Assembly: GCA_946409635.1 (NCBI GenBank)
Contig: CAMJXD010000007.1
Location: forward strand, 1-64,000
Reading direction: 5' to 3'
From: an uncultured Prevotellaceae bacterium
GTDB lineage: Bacteria; Bacteroidota; Bacteroidia; Bacteroidales; Muribaculaceae
Length of the DNA stretch: 64,000 bases
Shown: positions 18,111 to 27,709 of the stretch, in pieces
Layout: the number at the start of each line of letters is the position of its first letter
How positions within the stretch are numbered: position 1 is the stretch's first letter
The notes under the pieces: generated by a model
The model's input: only the letters and a program-made list of their open reading frames with translations
Databases searched by the model: none
What the model was told of the DNA's origin: nothing
Made by a program: the position numbers and the translations under genes

Positions 18111-18731
18111 TCAATATTCAGTGCCCTTGGCGATGCTACCGAGGTAGCCGCCGTGGTGCCGCAGGGCATAGTCGTGCTTGGTGAATCCGGTTGCTCGCAT
18201 GGTGTTGACCACCAGCACGTCGCCGATGACTGTCATCACCGTGGTGGAGGTGGTGGGGGTGAGTCCGAGCGGGCAGACCTCCTTGGTGGAACCGGTCCAC
18301 AGGCAGATGTCGGCCAGGTGTGCCAGCTCGCTGTCCTTGTTGCCGGTGATGACGACAATCTTGAGCTGCGGGTACAGGTTGTGGGCCAGGGAGACGAGCG
18401 CACAGATTTCGTTGGTGCGTCCCGAGTTGGAGAGCAGCAAGAGCACGTCATGGGGCTGCACAACGCCCAGGTCGCCATGCTGTGCCTCGCTGGGATGGAG
18501 GAAGACGGCGGGAATACCCGTCGACGAGAAGGTGGTGGCGATGTTGTCGGCGATCTGTCCACACTTGCCCATGCCTGAGGTGACGAGCTTGCCGCCCTCG
18601 TGCTTGACTTGCTCGACGATGAGGTTGACCGTCTCCTCGTAGGCATCGGTAATAGGTATATTCTTAACGGCCGCACTTTCGGCGTCCAGAATTTGTTGCA
18701 TTGATTGTTTTACGTCCATATGAATAATCAT
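18111..18731 (-). CDS. SIS domain sugar-phosphate isomerase (KdsD/GutQ-like, no CBS domains)
   Basis: GGKLVTSGMGKCGQIADNIATTFSSTGIPAVFLHPSEAQHGDLG, LLLLSNSGRTNEI, LGLTPTTSTTVMTVIGD. Confidence 0.88.
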   Translation of the reverse strand: MIIHMDVKQSMQQILDAESAAVKNIPITDAYEETVNLIVEQVKHEGGKLVTSGMGKCGQIADNIATTFSSTGIPAVFLHPSEAQHGDLGVVQPHDVLLLLSNSGRTNEICALVSLAHNLYPQLKIVVITGNKDSELAHLADICLWTGSTKEVCPLGLTPTTSTTVMTVIGDVLVVNTMRATGFTKHDYALRHHGGYLGSIAKGTEY

Positions 18732-18888
18732 CTAGTTAAGGATGTGCAAAGGTACAAAGAAGTTTTCAGTTTTCAGTTTTTCAGTTTTCAGTTTTTGGTG
18801 ATTTGTTGTAGCTTTTCAAATGTGTTGAGCGTCTATTAGTAAAAAGTGTATTATTTTTGTACCGATGACAAATCCAAATGATGAATAG

Positions 18889-19851
18889 ATGGAAGGACTG
18901 AAATCAAAATTCATGCATTTCAAGCAAAGGCAGCAGCGGCCCTCGGAGTTCCACATCAAGAGCGATGTGGAGCATGTGTGCCAGTGCTGCGGCCACCATT
19001 ACGTGGGTAATTATTGTCCGTGCTGCTCTCAGCAGTGCGACATGGGCCGCATCACTTGGCGCAGCGTGCGCCGTGGTGTGATGGATATCTGGGGGCTAGG
19101 GACGCGTTCGTTGCTGTACAGCGTCTGGCAATTGATGTGGCGTCCGGGTTACTTTATCGGTGAATACATCAGCGGCAAGCGGCAGGTGAGCTTCCCGCCG
19201 GTGAAGATGCTGTTTATCATGGCGATTATCTACTCCTTCATTTTCTACTGGTTGATACCAAATGTATTCCACATTCAACTGGAAGAACCCATTGACAAGG
19301 AGACCATTGAGGCGATGCCCTTTATCGTGTGGAATAAGGAGCACTCTAGTTGGGTGGGGTTGTTCACATCTGTCATATTCATCCTGCCGACATGGCTCCT
19401 GTTCCGATATGCCCCGCGTTACCCTAAGCACACGATCCCTGAAGGCTTTTTCATTCAGGTGCTCATGACTGTGCTGGTCATCGTGTCGGATACTGTTAGC
19501 CAGCTCATCTGCGGCAAGAATGGAATAAACTGCGCTTGCTTGTTAGTCGCACTTATGGTGATTTACTATTATGTGTCTTACAGGCAATTGTTTGGCTACG
19601 GGGTGTGGGGTACCCTGTGGCGCCAACTGTTCATGTGGACCAGCACCTTGTTCTTGATGGTTGGTGCACTTTTCCTGGTGCAAGGTATCGTGATCAGAGT
19701 ACCGGAATTCAACACGATGGAGCAGGTGGGTTTCCAGACAGGTTGGGCGGCAATCATGTTTGCCTCTGCCGCTATTATTTTGGCGATAGGCTATGTGCTC
19801 AACAGAATAGCGACACGCTATCAAGCGAAGCGGGCAAACTCAGGTGCTTGA
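18889..19851 (+). CDS. DUF3667-like membrane protein
   Basis: N-terminal CxCCGHHYVGNYCPCC zinc-ribbon-like segment plus TM helices; WRPGYFIGEYISGKRQVSFPPVKMLF. Confidence 0.75.
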   Translation: MEGLKSKFMHFKQRQQRPSEFHIKSDVEHVCQCCGHHYVGNYCPCCSQQCDMGRITWRSVRRGVMDIWGLGTRSLLYSVWQLMWRPGYFIGEYISGKRQVSFPPVKMLFIMAIIYSFIFYWLIPNVFHIQLEEPIDKETIEAMPFIVWNKEHSSWVGLFTSVIFILPTWLLFRYAPRYPKHTIPEGFFIQVLMTVLVIVSDTVSQLICGKNGINCACLLVALMVIYYYVSYRQLFGYGVWGTLWRQLFMWTSTLFLMVGALFLVQGIVIRVPEFNTMEQVGFQTGWAAIMFASAAIILAIGYVLNRIATRYQAKRANSGA

Positions 19852-19885
19852 ACCATGCCATTGAGGGCAATCATGCGCCCTGGCC

Positions 19886-20338
19886 TCACTCAGCAAGGTC
19901 GTGGCCCTCGAAGGCAATGATGGCGTCGCGCCACACCTGTGGCAGGAGTGCGGGCAGGTTGGTGACTGGATCGAGGTTGACCATGACGGTGGCGCAGGTG
20001 GCCTTCAACTCGCGTGTCTCGCTGTTGACCAGGTGTTGCAGCAGCGTCAGGCTCTTGTTGCCAAGATGGGCACACTGGGTGAGCACCTCGACGGGCTCTT
20101 GAAACACGGTGGGCACGAGGAAACTGCAGTTCACATTGGCGATGACAATCGAGGGGCGGCACCAGTTGATGTCGGCATTCACTTCAAGGCCAGCAAAGTA
20201 TTCGGTCTTAGCCAGGTCAAAGAACTGGAAATAGACCGAGTTGTTGACGTGCCCCAGGGCGTCGATGTCGTTGAATCGCAACTGGACCTGGGTCTTGCGC
20301 TTGAAGGGAAATCGGGCTTCTATTGCGTGGGAGTTCAT
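19886..20338 (-). CDS. Acyl-CoA thioesterase (hotdog fold)
   Basis: RFNDIDALGHVNNSVYFQFFDLAKTEYF. Confidence 0.85.
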   Translation of the reverse strand: MNSHAIEARFPFKRKTQVQLRFNDIDALGHVNNSVYFQFFDLAKTEYFAGLEVNADINWCRPSIVIANVNCSFLVPTVFQEPVEVLTQCAHLGNKSLTLLQHLVNSETRELKATCATVMVNLDPVTNLPALLPQVWRDAIIAFEGHDLAE

Positions 20339-20384
20339 AGTTCTGTTCTTGTTTTGTTGGCGTTCTAGATGTTCTAGAAGATTG

Positions 20385-20675
20385 TTATTTGAAGATGATT
20401 TCACGGATGATGTCACGGCCGAGGGCTTCGTTGATGCGCTTGATGATGGCCTCACGGTTGAGCATGAGCTCGTTGGCCAGCGATGCCGACGACAGGTAGA
20501 CGGTTATCACGCCGTCCTTGACATACCGCCTGATGGTGTAGCGGTTGATGCCGTCGCCCACGATTTGAGGCCACAAGGCGCTGGCCCGGTGCTCGTCGAG
20601 CGGGACGTCGAGGTTCTCCTTCTTGAGCAGATCGTTGATAATCTGGCCGATGTTGCGGGCTTCGGTGCGCTTCAT
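20385..20675 (-). CDS. DUF721 domain-containing protein
   Basis: Short protein next to recF; LWPQIVGDGINRYT...GVITVYLSSASLANELMLNREAIIKRINEALG. Confidence 0.8.
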   Translation of the reverse strand: MKRTEARNIGQIINDLLKKENLDVPLDEHRASALWPQIVGDGINRYTIRRYVKDGVITVYLSSASLANELMLNREAIIKRINEALGRDIIREIIFK

Positions 20676-21784
20676 GACATTTCTCCTCCCTTGATGACGG
20701 TGATGGCTCCGTCCTCGACATGCATCAGGCAGTGTCCGCCGCCATGGCGGGCGACGATTTCGTCGAGGTGGGTGCGATTGGTGTCGGTAATGAATATCTG
20801 GCCGAAACGGTCGCTGGAAACCACGTCGACGATGCGCTCGACGCGGCTGGCGTCCAGGCGGTCGAAGATGTCGTCCAGCAACAGGATGGGCACCGTGGGG
20901 CCGCCCTGCTTGAGGAAGTCAAACTGGGCAAATCTCAGGGCGATGGTATAGGTCTTGCACTGCCCCTGGCTGCCCGTGTGGCGCATGGAGTAGTTGCCAA
21001 GCATGAGTTCCAGGTCGTCGCGGTGGATGCCTCGGGTGGTGTGACCCAGGATGAGGTCGCGCTCACGCGTTGCGGCCAGGTGCTCGGCCATTGAGCCCTC
21101 GTTGAGGTGGCTCTTGTAGATGAGGCTGACCGATTCGCCCTCACCAGCGACAGCGCTGTAGTAGTGCATGAAGATGGGCAGGAACTGGTCGACCCACTGC
21201 CGGCGGCGGTCATGCACCAGGGCGCCATGGACGGCCATGGCCTGCTCGACGGTCTCGTAGAGCAGTGGGTCGCGCATCTCGCGCTTGATCATGGCATTGC
21301 GCTGCTCGACCGCCTTGTTGTAGCGGATGAGCGCGTCCAGGTACTGGGTGTCGTTCTGTGAGATAATCAGGTCCATAAAACGTCGCCGCTCCTCGCCGCT
21401 GCCGCGCACCAGGTCCAGGTCCATGGGCGAAACCATGACGACGGGCAGCAGGCCTATGTGCTGGCTCAGACGCTGGTACTCCTTGCCGTCGCGGCGGACG
21501 ACCTTGCGCTTGCCGCGTTGCAGAGCGATGCTCACCTCGAGAGGAGTGTCCTGGCGAGTGTAGTTGCCCTGCAGCATCATGTAGGGTTCGCCGTGACGGA
21601 TGACCGCGCTGTTGTCGCCCGTGGGTGCGAAACTGCGGCACATGCTCAGGTAGTAGATGGCATCGAGCACGTTGGTCTTCCCCTGGCCGTTGTTGCCAAT
21701 CAGGCAATTGAGCTTGGGCGAGAAATCCAGTCGAGCCTCGGCGATGTTCTTGTAGTTGAGTATGGTGGCGGTGTTCAATGTCAT
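20672..21784 (-). CDS. recF: DNA replication/repair protein RecF
   Basis: NYKNIAEARLDFSPKLNCLIGNNGQGKTNVLDAIYYLS; LLLDDIFDRLD. Confidence 0.96.
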   Translation of the reverse strand: MTLNTATILNYKNIAEARLDFSPKLNCLIGNNGQGKTNVLDAIYYLSMCRSFAPTGDNSAVIRHGEPYMMLQGNYTRQDTPLEVSIALQRGKRKVVRRDGKEYQRLSQHIGLLPVVMVSPMDLDLVRGSGEERRRFMDLIISQNDTQYLDALIRYNKAVEQRNAMIKREMRDPLLYETVEQAMAVHGALVHDRRRQWVDQFLPIFMHYYSAVAGEGESVSLIYKSHLNEGSMAEHLAATRERDLILGHTTRGIHRDDLELMLGNYSMRHTGSQGQCKTYTIALRFAQFDFLKQGGPTVPILLLDDIFDRLDASRVERIVDVVSSDRFGQIFITDTNRTHLDEIVARHGGGHCLMHVEDGAITVIKGGEMS

Positions 21785-21853
21785 AGCGCAAAGATACTGC
21801 TTTTTTGGCGATTGGTGCCGCTGAATCGGGGAGAAAATGCTACCTTTGTCAAC

Positions 21854-22639
21854 ATGGAACTTGTGAGATTAGATTTCAGTACTGCCGTCGAGGGCGTGAT
21901 GGCGTTCTCGACGACGCGCGGCCAGGTAGACGGCCGCAATGCCTATTCGGGTGTTAACCTGTGTGACTATGTGGGCGACGATGCCCTGCGTGTGCTCGAC
22001 TCGCGGTTGACGTTGGCAATGCAGCTGGGTATTGACCTGGATGACCTGATCATGCCACGACAGACCCACTCGTGCCGCATAGCGGTGATTGACGAGGCCT
22101 TCCGCTCGCTAGACATCGACCAGCAGGAAGGGGCGCTTGAGGGTGTTGACGCGCTGGTCACGACGTTGACGGGTGTAGTCATCGGTGTAAATACCGCCGA
22201 CTGTGTGCCCATTGTCCTGACCGACCAGCAAGCCGGCGTCATCGCCGTGGCCCATGCCGGCTGGCGAGGTACGGTTGGGCGCATTGTCGAGGCCGTCGTG
22301 AAAGAAATGTGCCTGCATGGTGCCCAATCCCACCGCATTCAGGCCGCTATGGGACCAAGCATTTGCCAGAATTGTTTTGAGGTGGGCGACGAGGTCGTTG
22401 AGGCTTTCAGCCATGCGCGGTTTGACATGGACGAGATCATGAAACGTAATCCCGACACCGGTAAGGCTCACATCGACCTGAGAGCCGCCAACCGAGCCGC
22501 CTTGATGGCTGCAGGCGTGCCAGCTGCGGGTATTGTGGTCTCACAGCACTGCTCCTGGTGCGAGAGCGACCGATTCTTCTCAGCCCGTCGCCTCGGCATC
22601 AACAGCGGCCGCACCCTCACCGGCATCTTGAGGCATTAA
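21854..22639 (+). CDS. pgeF: Polyphenol oxidase family / PgeF-like protein
   Basis: PRQTHSCRI, VNTADCVPIVLTD, VAVAHAGWRGT, MGPSICQNCFEVGDEV; upstream TACCTTTG. Confidence 0.9.
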   Translation: MELVRLDFSTAVEGVMAFSTTRGQVDGRNAYSGVNLCDYVGDDALRVLDSRLTLAMQLGIDLDDLIMPRQTHSCRIAVIDEAFRSLDIDQQEGALEGVDALVTTLTGVVIGVNTADCVPIVLTDQQAGVIAVAHAGWRGTVGRIVEAVVKEMCLHGAQSHRIQAAMGPSICQNCFEVGDEVVEAFSHARFDMDEIMKRNPDTGKAHIDLRAANRAALMAAGVPAAGIVVSQHCSWCESDRFFSARRLGINSGRTLTGILRH

Positions 22640-22644
22640 AGCCA

Positions 22645-22681
22645 AAAATGGGACAAAAGAACCGTCCCTTTGTCCCATTTT
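22645..22681. terminator. Bidirectional hairpin terminator between convergent genes
   Basis: AAAATGGGACAAA...TTTGTCCCATTTT. Confidence 0.65.
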
Positions 22682-22699
22682 AGTGATGTGGTGATAGTT

Positions 22700-23569
22700 T
22701 TAGAGGGTGGCGTCGCTCTCTTGGAAGGTGGTGGCGCGGCGGACGTCGCCGGTCTCGTAGCCGAGTTTGAACCACTTCATGCGCTGGGCGCTGGTGCCGT
22801 GGGTGAAACTCTCGGGCTGGGCATAGCCTTGGGCGCGCTTCTGGAGGTAATCGTCGCCGATTTTCTGGGCGCAGTCGATAGCCTCCTGAAGGTCACGGTC
22901 GCTGATTGAACCGAACATCCTGCTCTCGTAGTGAGCCCAGACGCCGGCATAGAAGTCGGCCATGAGCTCGAGGCGGACGCTGTACTTGTTGGCGTTTGTC
23001 TGATTGGTGGCCTGCATCTTGCGGTGAGCCTGGTCGAGTGTTCCCATGAGGTACTCGATGTGGTGCCCTACCTCGTGAGCAATGACATAGGCCTTGGCAA
23101 GGCTGGAGTTGTCGCCCTTGACGCCGAGTTGCTGATCCATGGTCTGGAAGAATGCCAGATCAAGATAAACCTTCTGGTCACCGGAGCAGTAGAACGGTCC
23201 CATGGCAGCCTGTCCCTGACCGCAGGCGGTCTGGGTTGCCCCAGTGTAAAGAACGAGGGTGGGTGGAGGGTATTGACCGATGCCATACTGCTGGAAAATC
23301 TGTGACCAGATATCCTCGGTGCTGGCAATTACCTGGCTGGCAAAGGTGGCCAGTTCTTCCTCCTCGGGGGTTGCCGGTTGTCCATTCTCGGTCTGGATGG
23401 CCGAACCGCCCACCTGCTGCAAGACGTCGCCGATGTTGCCGCCCATGAGCAACGTAATCAGTCCTGCGATAATCAGACCTCCGATGCCGCCCAGGCCGAC
23501 CTTGGTGCCGGTGCCCATTCTGCGGCGATCCTCAACGTTTTCGCTTTCGCGTCTTCCTTCAAGTCTCAT
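22700..23569 (-). CDS. Neutral zinc metallopeptidase (YpfJ-like)
   Basis: VIAHEVGHHIEYLMG; RLELMADFYAGVWAHYE; N-terminal TM. Confidence 0.88.
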   Translation of the reverse strand: MRLEGRRESENVEDRRRMGTGTKVGLGGIGGLIIAGLITLLMGGNIGDVLQQVGGSAIQTENGQPATPEEEELATFASQVIASTEDIWSQIFQQYGIGQYPPPTLVLYTGATQTACGQGQAAMGPFYCSGDQKVYLDLAFFQTMDQQLGVKGDNSSLAKAYVIAHEVGHHIEYLMGTLDQAHRKMQATNQTNANKYSVRLELMADFYAGVWAHYESRMFGSISDRDLQEAIDCAQKIGDDYLQKRAQGYAQPESFTHGTSAQRMKWFKLGYETGDVRRATTFQESDATL

Positions 23570-23698
23570 AATGAAATCAGTATTTTAGTTGTTATTATTC
23601 TCTTCAAAACGTGCAAATATAGGAATTTTTTTGAAAATCCATCGTTTTATTGCCATTTTTCTTCGGTTTTTCTTCGAGCGAGACTGCCGAGGTGTGGA

Positions 23699-24124
23699 TT
23701 ATGGCTGTTTCTTGAGGTGGTAGGCCATCACGGTGCCGGCTGCATCGGTCTTGGTTAAAGTCATCTGGCTGGAGGACGTGGTAGTTACCGAGAAGTCGTT
23801 GTGCTCTTCTAAGCCGGGCATGTGGATATAGAAGGCCGAGGGGTCGGGGAAGCTGATAGTCATCTTGCCATCGTTCTCTTGCCATGTGCCGAAACTCTCT
23901 TCCATCTGGTTGAGTCCGTAGACCCGTGACACCCTGAAGACCTTGCTCTGGAACTGGAAAAAGTAGTTGCCCTCGACGTCGTGGACGCGGGTGCCGTCGG
24001 CAGTGATCTGCTCGACGTACCAAGTGCCGAACCAGGGCCCAATGTCGCCATGGTTGCGCGTGCATGAGGCCAGTGAGATGACGGCGAAAACCAATAAGAA
24101 AATATGTAATGTTGTCTTTTTCAT
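23699..24124 (-). CDS. Lipocalin-like lipoprotein, hypothetical
   Basis: Lipobox LASC; compact beta-rich sequence. Confidence 0.55.
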   Translation of the reverse strand: MKKTTLHIFLLVFAVISLASCTRNHGDIGPWFGTWYVEQITADGTRVHDVEGNYFFQFQSKVFRVSRVYGLNQMEESFGTWQENDGKMTISFPDPSAFYIHMPGLEEHNDFSVTTTSSSQMTLTKTDAAGTVMAYHLKKQP

Positions 24125-25752
24125 CGCCTCTTGATATTAAAGTTGCCACTATAGGAAATAACTAACCGGCCTCCCCAGTTGTTGCCGTAGAGCTTGCCGT
24201 GGTCCAGAGCGATGGTGGCGCCCACCGACAGGCCATCAAACTTGAAGCCCCGCAACCAGTAGGGAGAATAATTGACACGCAAGGCCATCGAGAAGTCATC
24301 GACGCTGCCCACGCGGGGGATGATGGGTGTGCCCCACGCCTTGCGGTAAGAGCCCTGCAGGCGGTAGTACCACTCGCTGGTGAACCAGCCCTCGATGGCG
24401 GCATGGAAGCCGCGCAGCACGTTGTCGCGGTAGCGCATGTAGCCGTCCTGGTTGTAGAGCGGCGACTTGACAAAGGGCGAGCCGATGGACATGCCGCGGC
24501 TCTGGTAGCCGTTGTAGATATAGTTGTTATAGTAGTCGTCGGCACCCGATGAGTGGCTGGTGATGGGCGTGCCGGGATGGTCGTTGGGCGTCCAGTGGAT
24601 GGGGCCGCTCTGGTTGGTGAAGTCGATATACTCAATGACGGCACCCGAGACGAGGTATGAGCCGTTTTGGCGGAACTCGATGCCCCACAGGCCGTCCAGG
24701 CCGTTCATCTTGCCGATGCCCGAGCCGTCTTCCCACAGCCACTGGGTGTAGGCACGCAGGGTGCCGTAGTTGGGCAAGTGATAGTCGAGCGCGATGTCCC
24801 AGGTGCCCAAGTGGTTGCCCTCGACAAAGGAGTCGCCCGCACTGTTGCCGCCGCTGCCGGCGATGAAGGTGCGGAAAAAGGCCTTGGCGTCGGCATCCAT
24901 CTTGACCGTGCGGGTTACCTTGCCGTCCTCATAGTAGGTGGCCGTGCCGCCAAACTGGCAGGCCGACTGGGCACCGATGGTGAACACCAGGGGCTGATGA
25001 GGGTTGGTGCGCAGGTGCAGGCTCTTGTAGTGCAGCCACACGTCGGTGGTGATGAAGTGGTTATAGTAATTGTAGTGGTTCTCGAGCCACTTGTCGTCCA
25101 GCTCGCGGAAGTAGCCGAACTCGCCCTGGATTTGCAGCCAGCCGCGGGTGAACGGGATGTTCTGGAAGTCGATGAAACCGGCGCGCAGGCCCACGGGCGG
25201 CCGTGAATTATTGCTCCACACCAGGTCGCCGCTGCTTAGCGCGTCATCGACGATGGGCGAGGACTTGTAGGCCTGGCCCGCCACGGCAAAGATGCTGCGG
25301 TATTTGGCCTCGACATAAGCCTCCTGGAGCCATACCCTGGCGGGATGTTGCTGGTGTGTCTCGAACTGGCCGTCGCCCGCATAGCGCTGGTAGCCCGCGC
25401 TTGACGCATAGCCGCCCCACACATCCAGGCCGGCACCCCACGAGAAGCGCTTGGTCGTGGACATGTTGTGGCATACCGCGGCCCGGGCGAGGACCGAGTA
25501 TTGCTGGGTGGTGACACCGCCGCAGTTGGAACTGATATAGTAGGGGGCCAACTCGCTGTTGCCCGCATTGGCGATAAGGCTGAAACTGTATTGATTATCG
25601 ACGTGTAAAACCACGGTAGGACAAACGTGTAACAGGACCGTGTCGGTCGAGATGTCAAGTTTGTTCTGGACCGTGTCGGTTGCATCCAGGGCCAGCATGG
25701 TTGTGGCGCAGGACAACGACAGAATGATTGTGAATAGAATTTTTCTTATCAT
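24121..25752 (-). CDS. Capsule assembly Wzi family outer membrane protein
   Basis: Signal peptide and Wzi-like barrel features (WLQEAYVEAKYRSIFAVAGQ, GFIDFQNIPFTRGWLQIQGEFGY). Confidence 0.75.
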   Translation of the reverse strand: MIRKILFTIILSLSCATTMLALDATDTVQNKLDISTDTVLLHVCPTVVLHVDNQYSFSLIANAGNSELAPYYISSNCGGVTTQQYSVLARAAVCHNMSTTKRFSWGAGLDVWGGYASSAGYQRYAGDGQFETHQQHPARVWLQEAYVEAKYRSIFAVAGQAYKSSPIVDDALSSGDLVWSNNSRPPVGLRAGFIDFQNIPFTRGWLQIQGEFGYFRELDDKWLENHYNYYNHFITTDVWLHYKSLHLRTNPHQPLVFTIGAQSACQFGGTATYYEDGKVTRTVKMDADAKAFFRTFIAGSGGNSAGDSFVEGNHLGTWDIALDYHLPNYGTLRAYTQWLWEDGSGIGKMNGLDGLWGIEFRQNGSYLVSGAVIEYIDFTNQSGPIHWTPNDHPGTPITSHSSGADDYYNNYIYNGYQSRGMSIGSPFVKSPLYNQDGYMRYRDNVLRGFHAAIEGWFTSEWYYRLQGSYRKAWGTPIIPRVGSVDDFSMALRVNYSPYWLRGFKFDGLSVGATIALDHGKLYGNNWGGRLVISYSGNFNIKRR

Positions 25753-25757
25753 GTGTG

Positions 25758-26723
25758 TCAGGGTTTGGATGGGTCGTTCTTGAGCACCTGGGTGAGGTGT
25801 TGCAGGTAGGTGTCGATGTGGCGGCGCTTCTTCTCGTCGGCGATTTCATCGAGGTTGATGAGGATGCCCGTCTCCTCGACGTCGCCAAACTCGCGGTTGA
25901 TGGCTGTGCCCAGCATGTGCATCTTGGGCGACAGGCCCATGTAGGCATTGACCAGCGGCGGGATGTTGATGCCGTGCTGGCGGATGAAGGTGTTCAGCCG
26001 CTTATAGTCCTCGCGGAAGTCGTTGCCCACAAAACGGCTGGTCAGCTCGGGGTCATCGTTGCGGGTGTCTGGCAGCGGGTCGATGGGAACGACCAGATTC
26101 TCCTTGTCCTTGAAGTATAGGTTAAGGAAGCACAACAGCATGTCGCGGCACTCTCGGTCATAGGAGGGGTACATCGTCATCTTGCCGAACATGTACTTGA
26201 CCTTGGGATAGACAATGGTGAGGGCACCCAGACCGTCCCACAGGTTGTCGAGGGCGAACAATGCCCTGACGCCCTCGCGTGTGGACTGATACTCGGGACG
26301 TACAAACGAGCGTCCCAGCTCGATGGTCACGGGCAGGATGTCACTGAGGAACTTGTCGCTGAAGCGGAACATGTGTCCGGTGGCAATGTGAGGGACCCCG
26401 TCGATGATGTCCACATCCCAGCCGCCGATGAAGCGGTAGGCACCGATGATCTCGTGTTTGTCGGGGTTCCACACCAGCAGCTGTCGGCAAGGCACCGGCA
26501 TAGTGTCAAACTCGTCGATGTCACACGCCTTGCCAGTGCCGCCACCGGCAGCGCGGAACGAGATTTCGCGCAGACGGCCAATCTCGCGCATGGTGTTGGG
26601 CGCATTGTGGGCCGTGACAACATAGATCTCATTGTCGGCCTTGTTGGAATGTCGCAACAGGCGTTCGGGTGTGAGTTCCTGCTCAATGAGTTCGACAGGT
26701 ATGGGTTCAATAATCGGTTCCAT
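25758..26723 (-). CDS. GNAT-type N-acyltransferase, hemolysin-like (GlsB/OlsB-like)
   Basis: REIGRLREISFRAAGGGTGKACDIDEFD; IELGRSFVRPEYQ; next to a PlsC-type acyltransferase. Confidence 0.8.
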   Translation of the reverse strand: MEPIIEPIPVELIEQELTPERLLRHSNKADNEIYVVTAHNAPNTMREIGRLREISFRAAGGGTGKACDIDEFDTMPVPCRQLLVWNPDKHEIIGAYRFIGGWDVDIIDGVPHIATGHMFRFSDKFLSDILPVTIELGRSFVRPEYQSTREGVRALFALDNLWDGLGALTIVYPKVKYMFGKMTMYPSYDRECRDMLLCFLNLYFKDKENLVVPIDPLPDTRNDDPELTSRFVGNDFREDYKRLNTFIRQHGINIPPLVNAYMGLSPKMHMLGTAINREFGDVEETGILINLDEIADEKKRRHIDTYLQHLTQVLKNDPSKP

Positions 26724-26730
26724 AGGAGTT

Positions 26731-27564
26731 TCAGGGTTGGAATGAGGATGGAGACATACTGTAGACAATATTGCGAAGCCTTGCTGCTTCCTGCCTGGGA
26801 TGAGCCGCATCGAGAGTCGTCCAAGATATGGGATCGCCCACTATAGCGCGTAGTGAGGCTCCGCTCTGCTTGAGCATCTCCCGCGGCAGGAAGATGAGTT
26901 CGATGTTGAACTTGATGCCCAATCGCTTGCGCCACTTGGCAAAGCGGTAGAAGAACATGGAGTTGCGGGCATCGAAGTAGACGGGGACAATGTCTCGCCT
27001 GGAGTTGACAGCCTGGATGACGGCGGCCTTGTGCCAAGGCAGGTCGGCGATGACACCATCGGGCTGCATGCGCGAGCACAATCCAGCGGGGAAGGTGATA
27101 AACTGGTTGTCGCTCATCAGGGCCTGTTCAATCATAGTGGCTGTGTCTCGGGACTGGCTGCCATACTTGTTGACAGGCAAGAAGACGTCGCGCAAGGGCT
27201 CCACAGCCATGAGCAGGTCGTTGACCAGAAACTTGATGTTGTGATTGTAGCGGTTGCCCAGCAAGGATATCAGCGCCAGGCCATCGAGCCCGCCCAGGGG
27301 ATGGTTGGACACGAACATGAAGCGCCCTTGAGGGAGCTTATCGAGTCCCGACTGATTGACGGTGATGTTCATTTCCTGAAGGGCCACTGTAGCGGCATCG
27401 ACGCTGCTCTTGCCGTTCATCTTGGCCAGAATGCGATTGAGGTCATCCTGACAGATGATGCGCTCGAGCCAACGGATTGCCCACCGCGGGATATAGCGAT
27501 AGTGTCTGGGCAGCCGTGCCCTGAGCACCTTGTCGACATCTATTTTCAGCGGTTGTTGGCTCAT
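26731..27564 (-). CDS. 1-acyl-glycerol-3-phosphate acyltransferase-like protein (GlsA-like)
   Basis: FVSNHPLGGLDGLAL (NHxxxxD), ITFPAGLCSR. Confidence 0.82.
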   Translation of the reverse strand: MSQQPLKIDVDKVLRARLPRHYRYIPRWAIRWLERIICQDDLNRILAKMNGKSSVDAATVALQEMNITVNQSGLDKLPQGRFMFVSNHPLGGLDGLALISLLGNRYNHNIKFLVNDLLMAVEPLRDVFLPVNKYGSQSRDTATMIEQALMSDNQFITFPAGLCSRMQPDGVIADLPWHKAAVIQAVNSRRDIVPVYFDARNSMFFYRFAKWRKRLGIKFNIELIFLPREMLKQSGASLRAIVGDPISWTTLDAAHPRQEAARLRNIVYSMSPSSFQP

Positions 27565-27639
27565 TGACGTGCATTGTTGATGGAAACAAGATACAAAGTT
27601 AGGTATTTTGGTCGAAAATGAAAAGCTACATGAAAAAAA

Positions 27640-27671
27640 TTTGCCCAACACGTCCAAAAGTTCTACTTTTG
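27640..27671 (+). promoter_or_regulatory. Bacteroidetes-type promoter
   Basis: TTTG (-33) at 27640 and TACTTTTG (-7) at 27664, 20-nt spacer. Confidence 0.65.
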
Positions 27672-27709
27672 CGGCACAAAAACACCTCGATAACCCTTAA
27701 CTAACTTGC

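Noticed and set aside
18760-18800. TTTTCAGTTTTCAG short tandem repeat upstream of the DUF3667 gene
   Set aside because: Simple slippage-type repeat in an intergenic region with no evidence of function.
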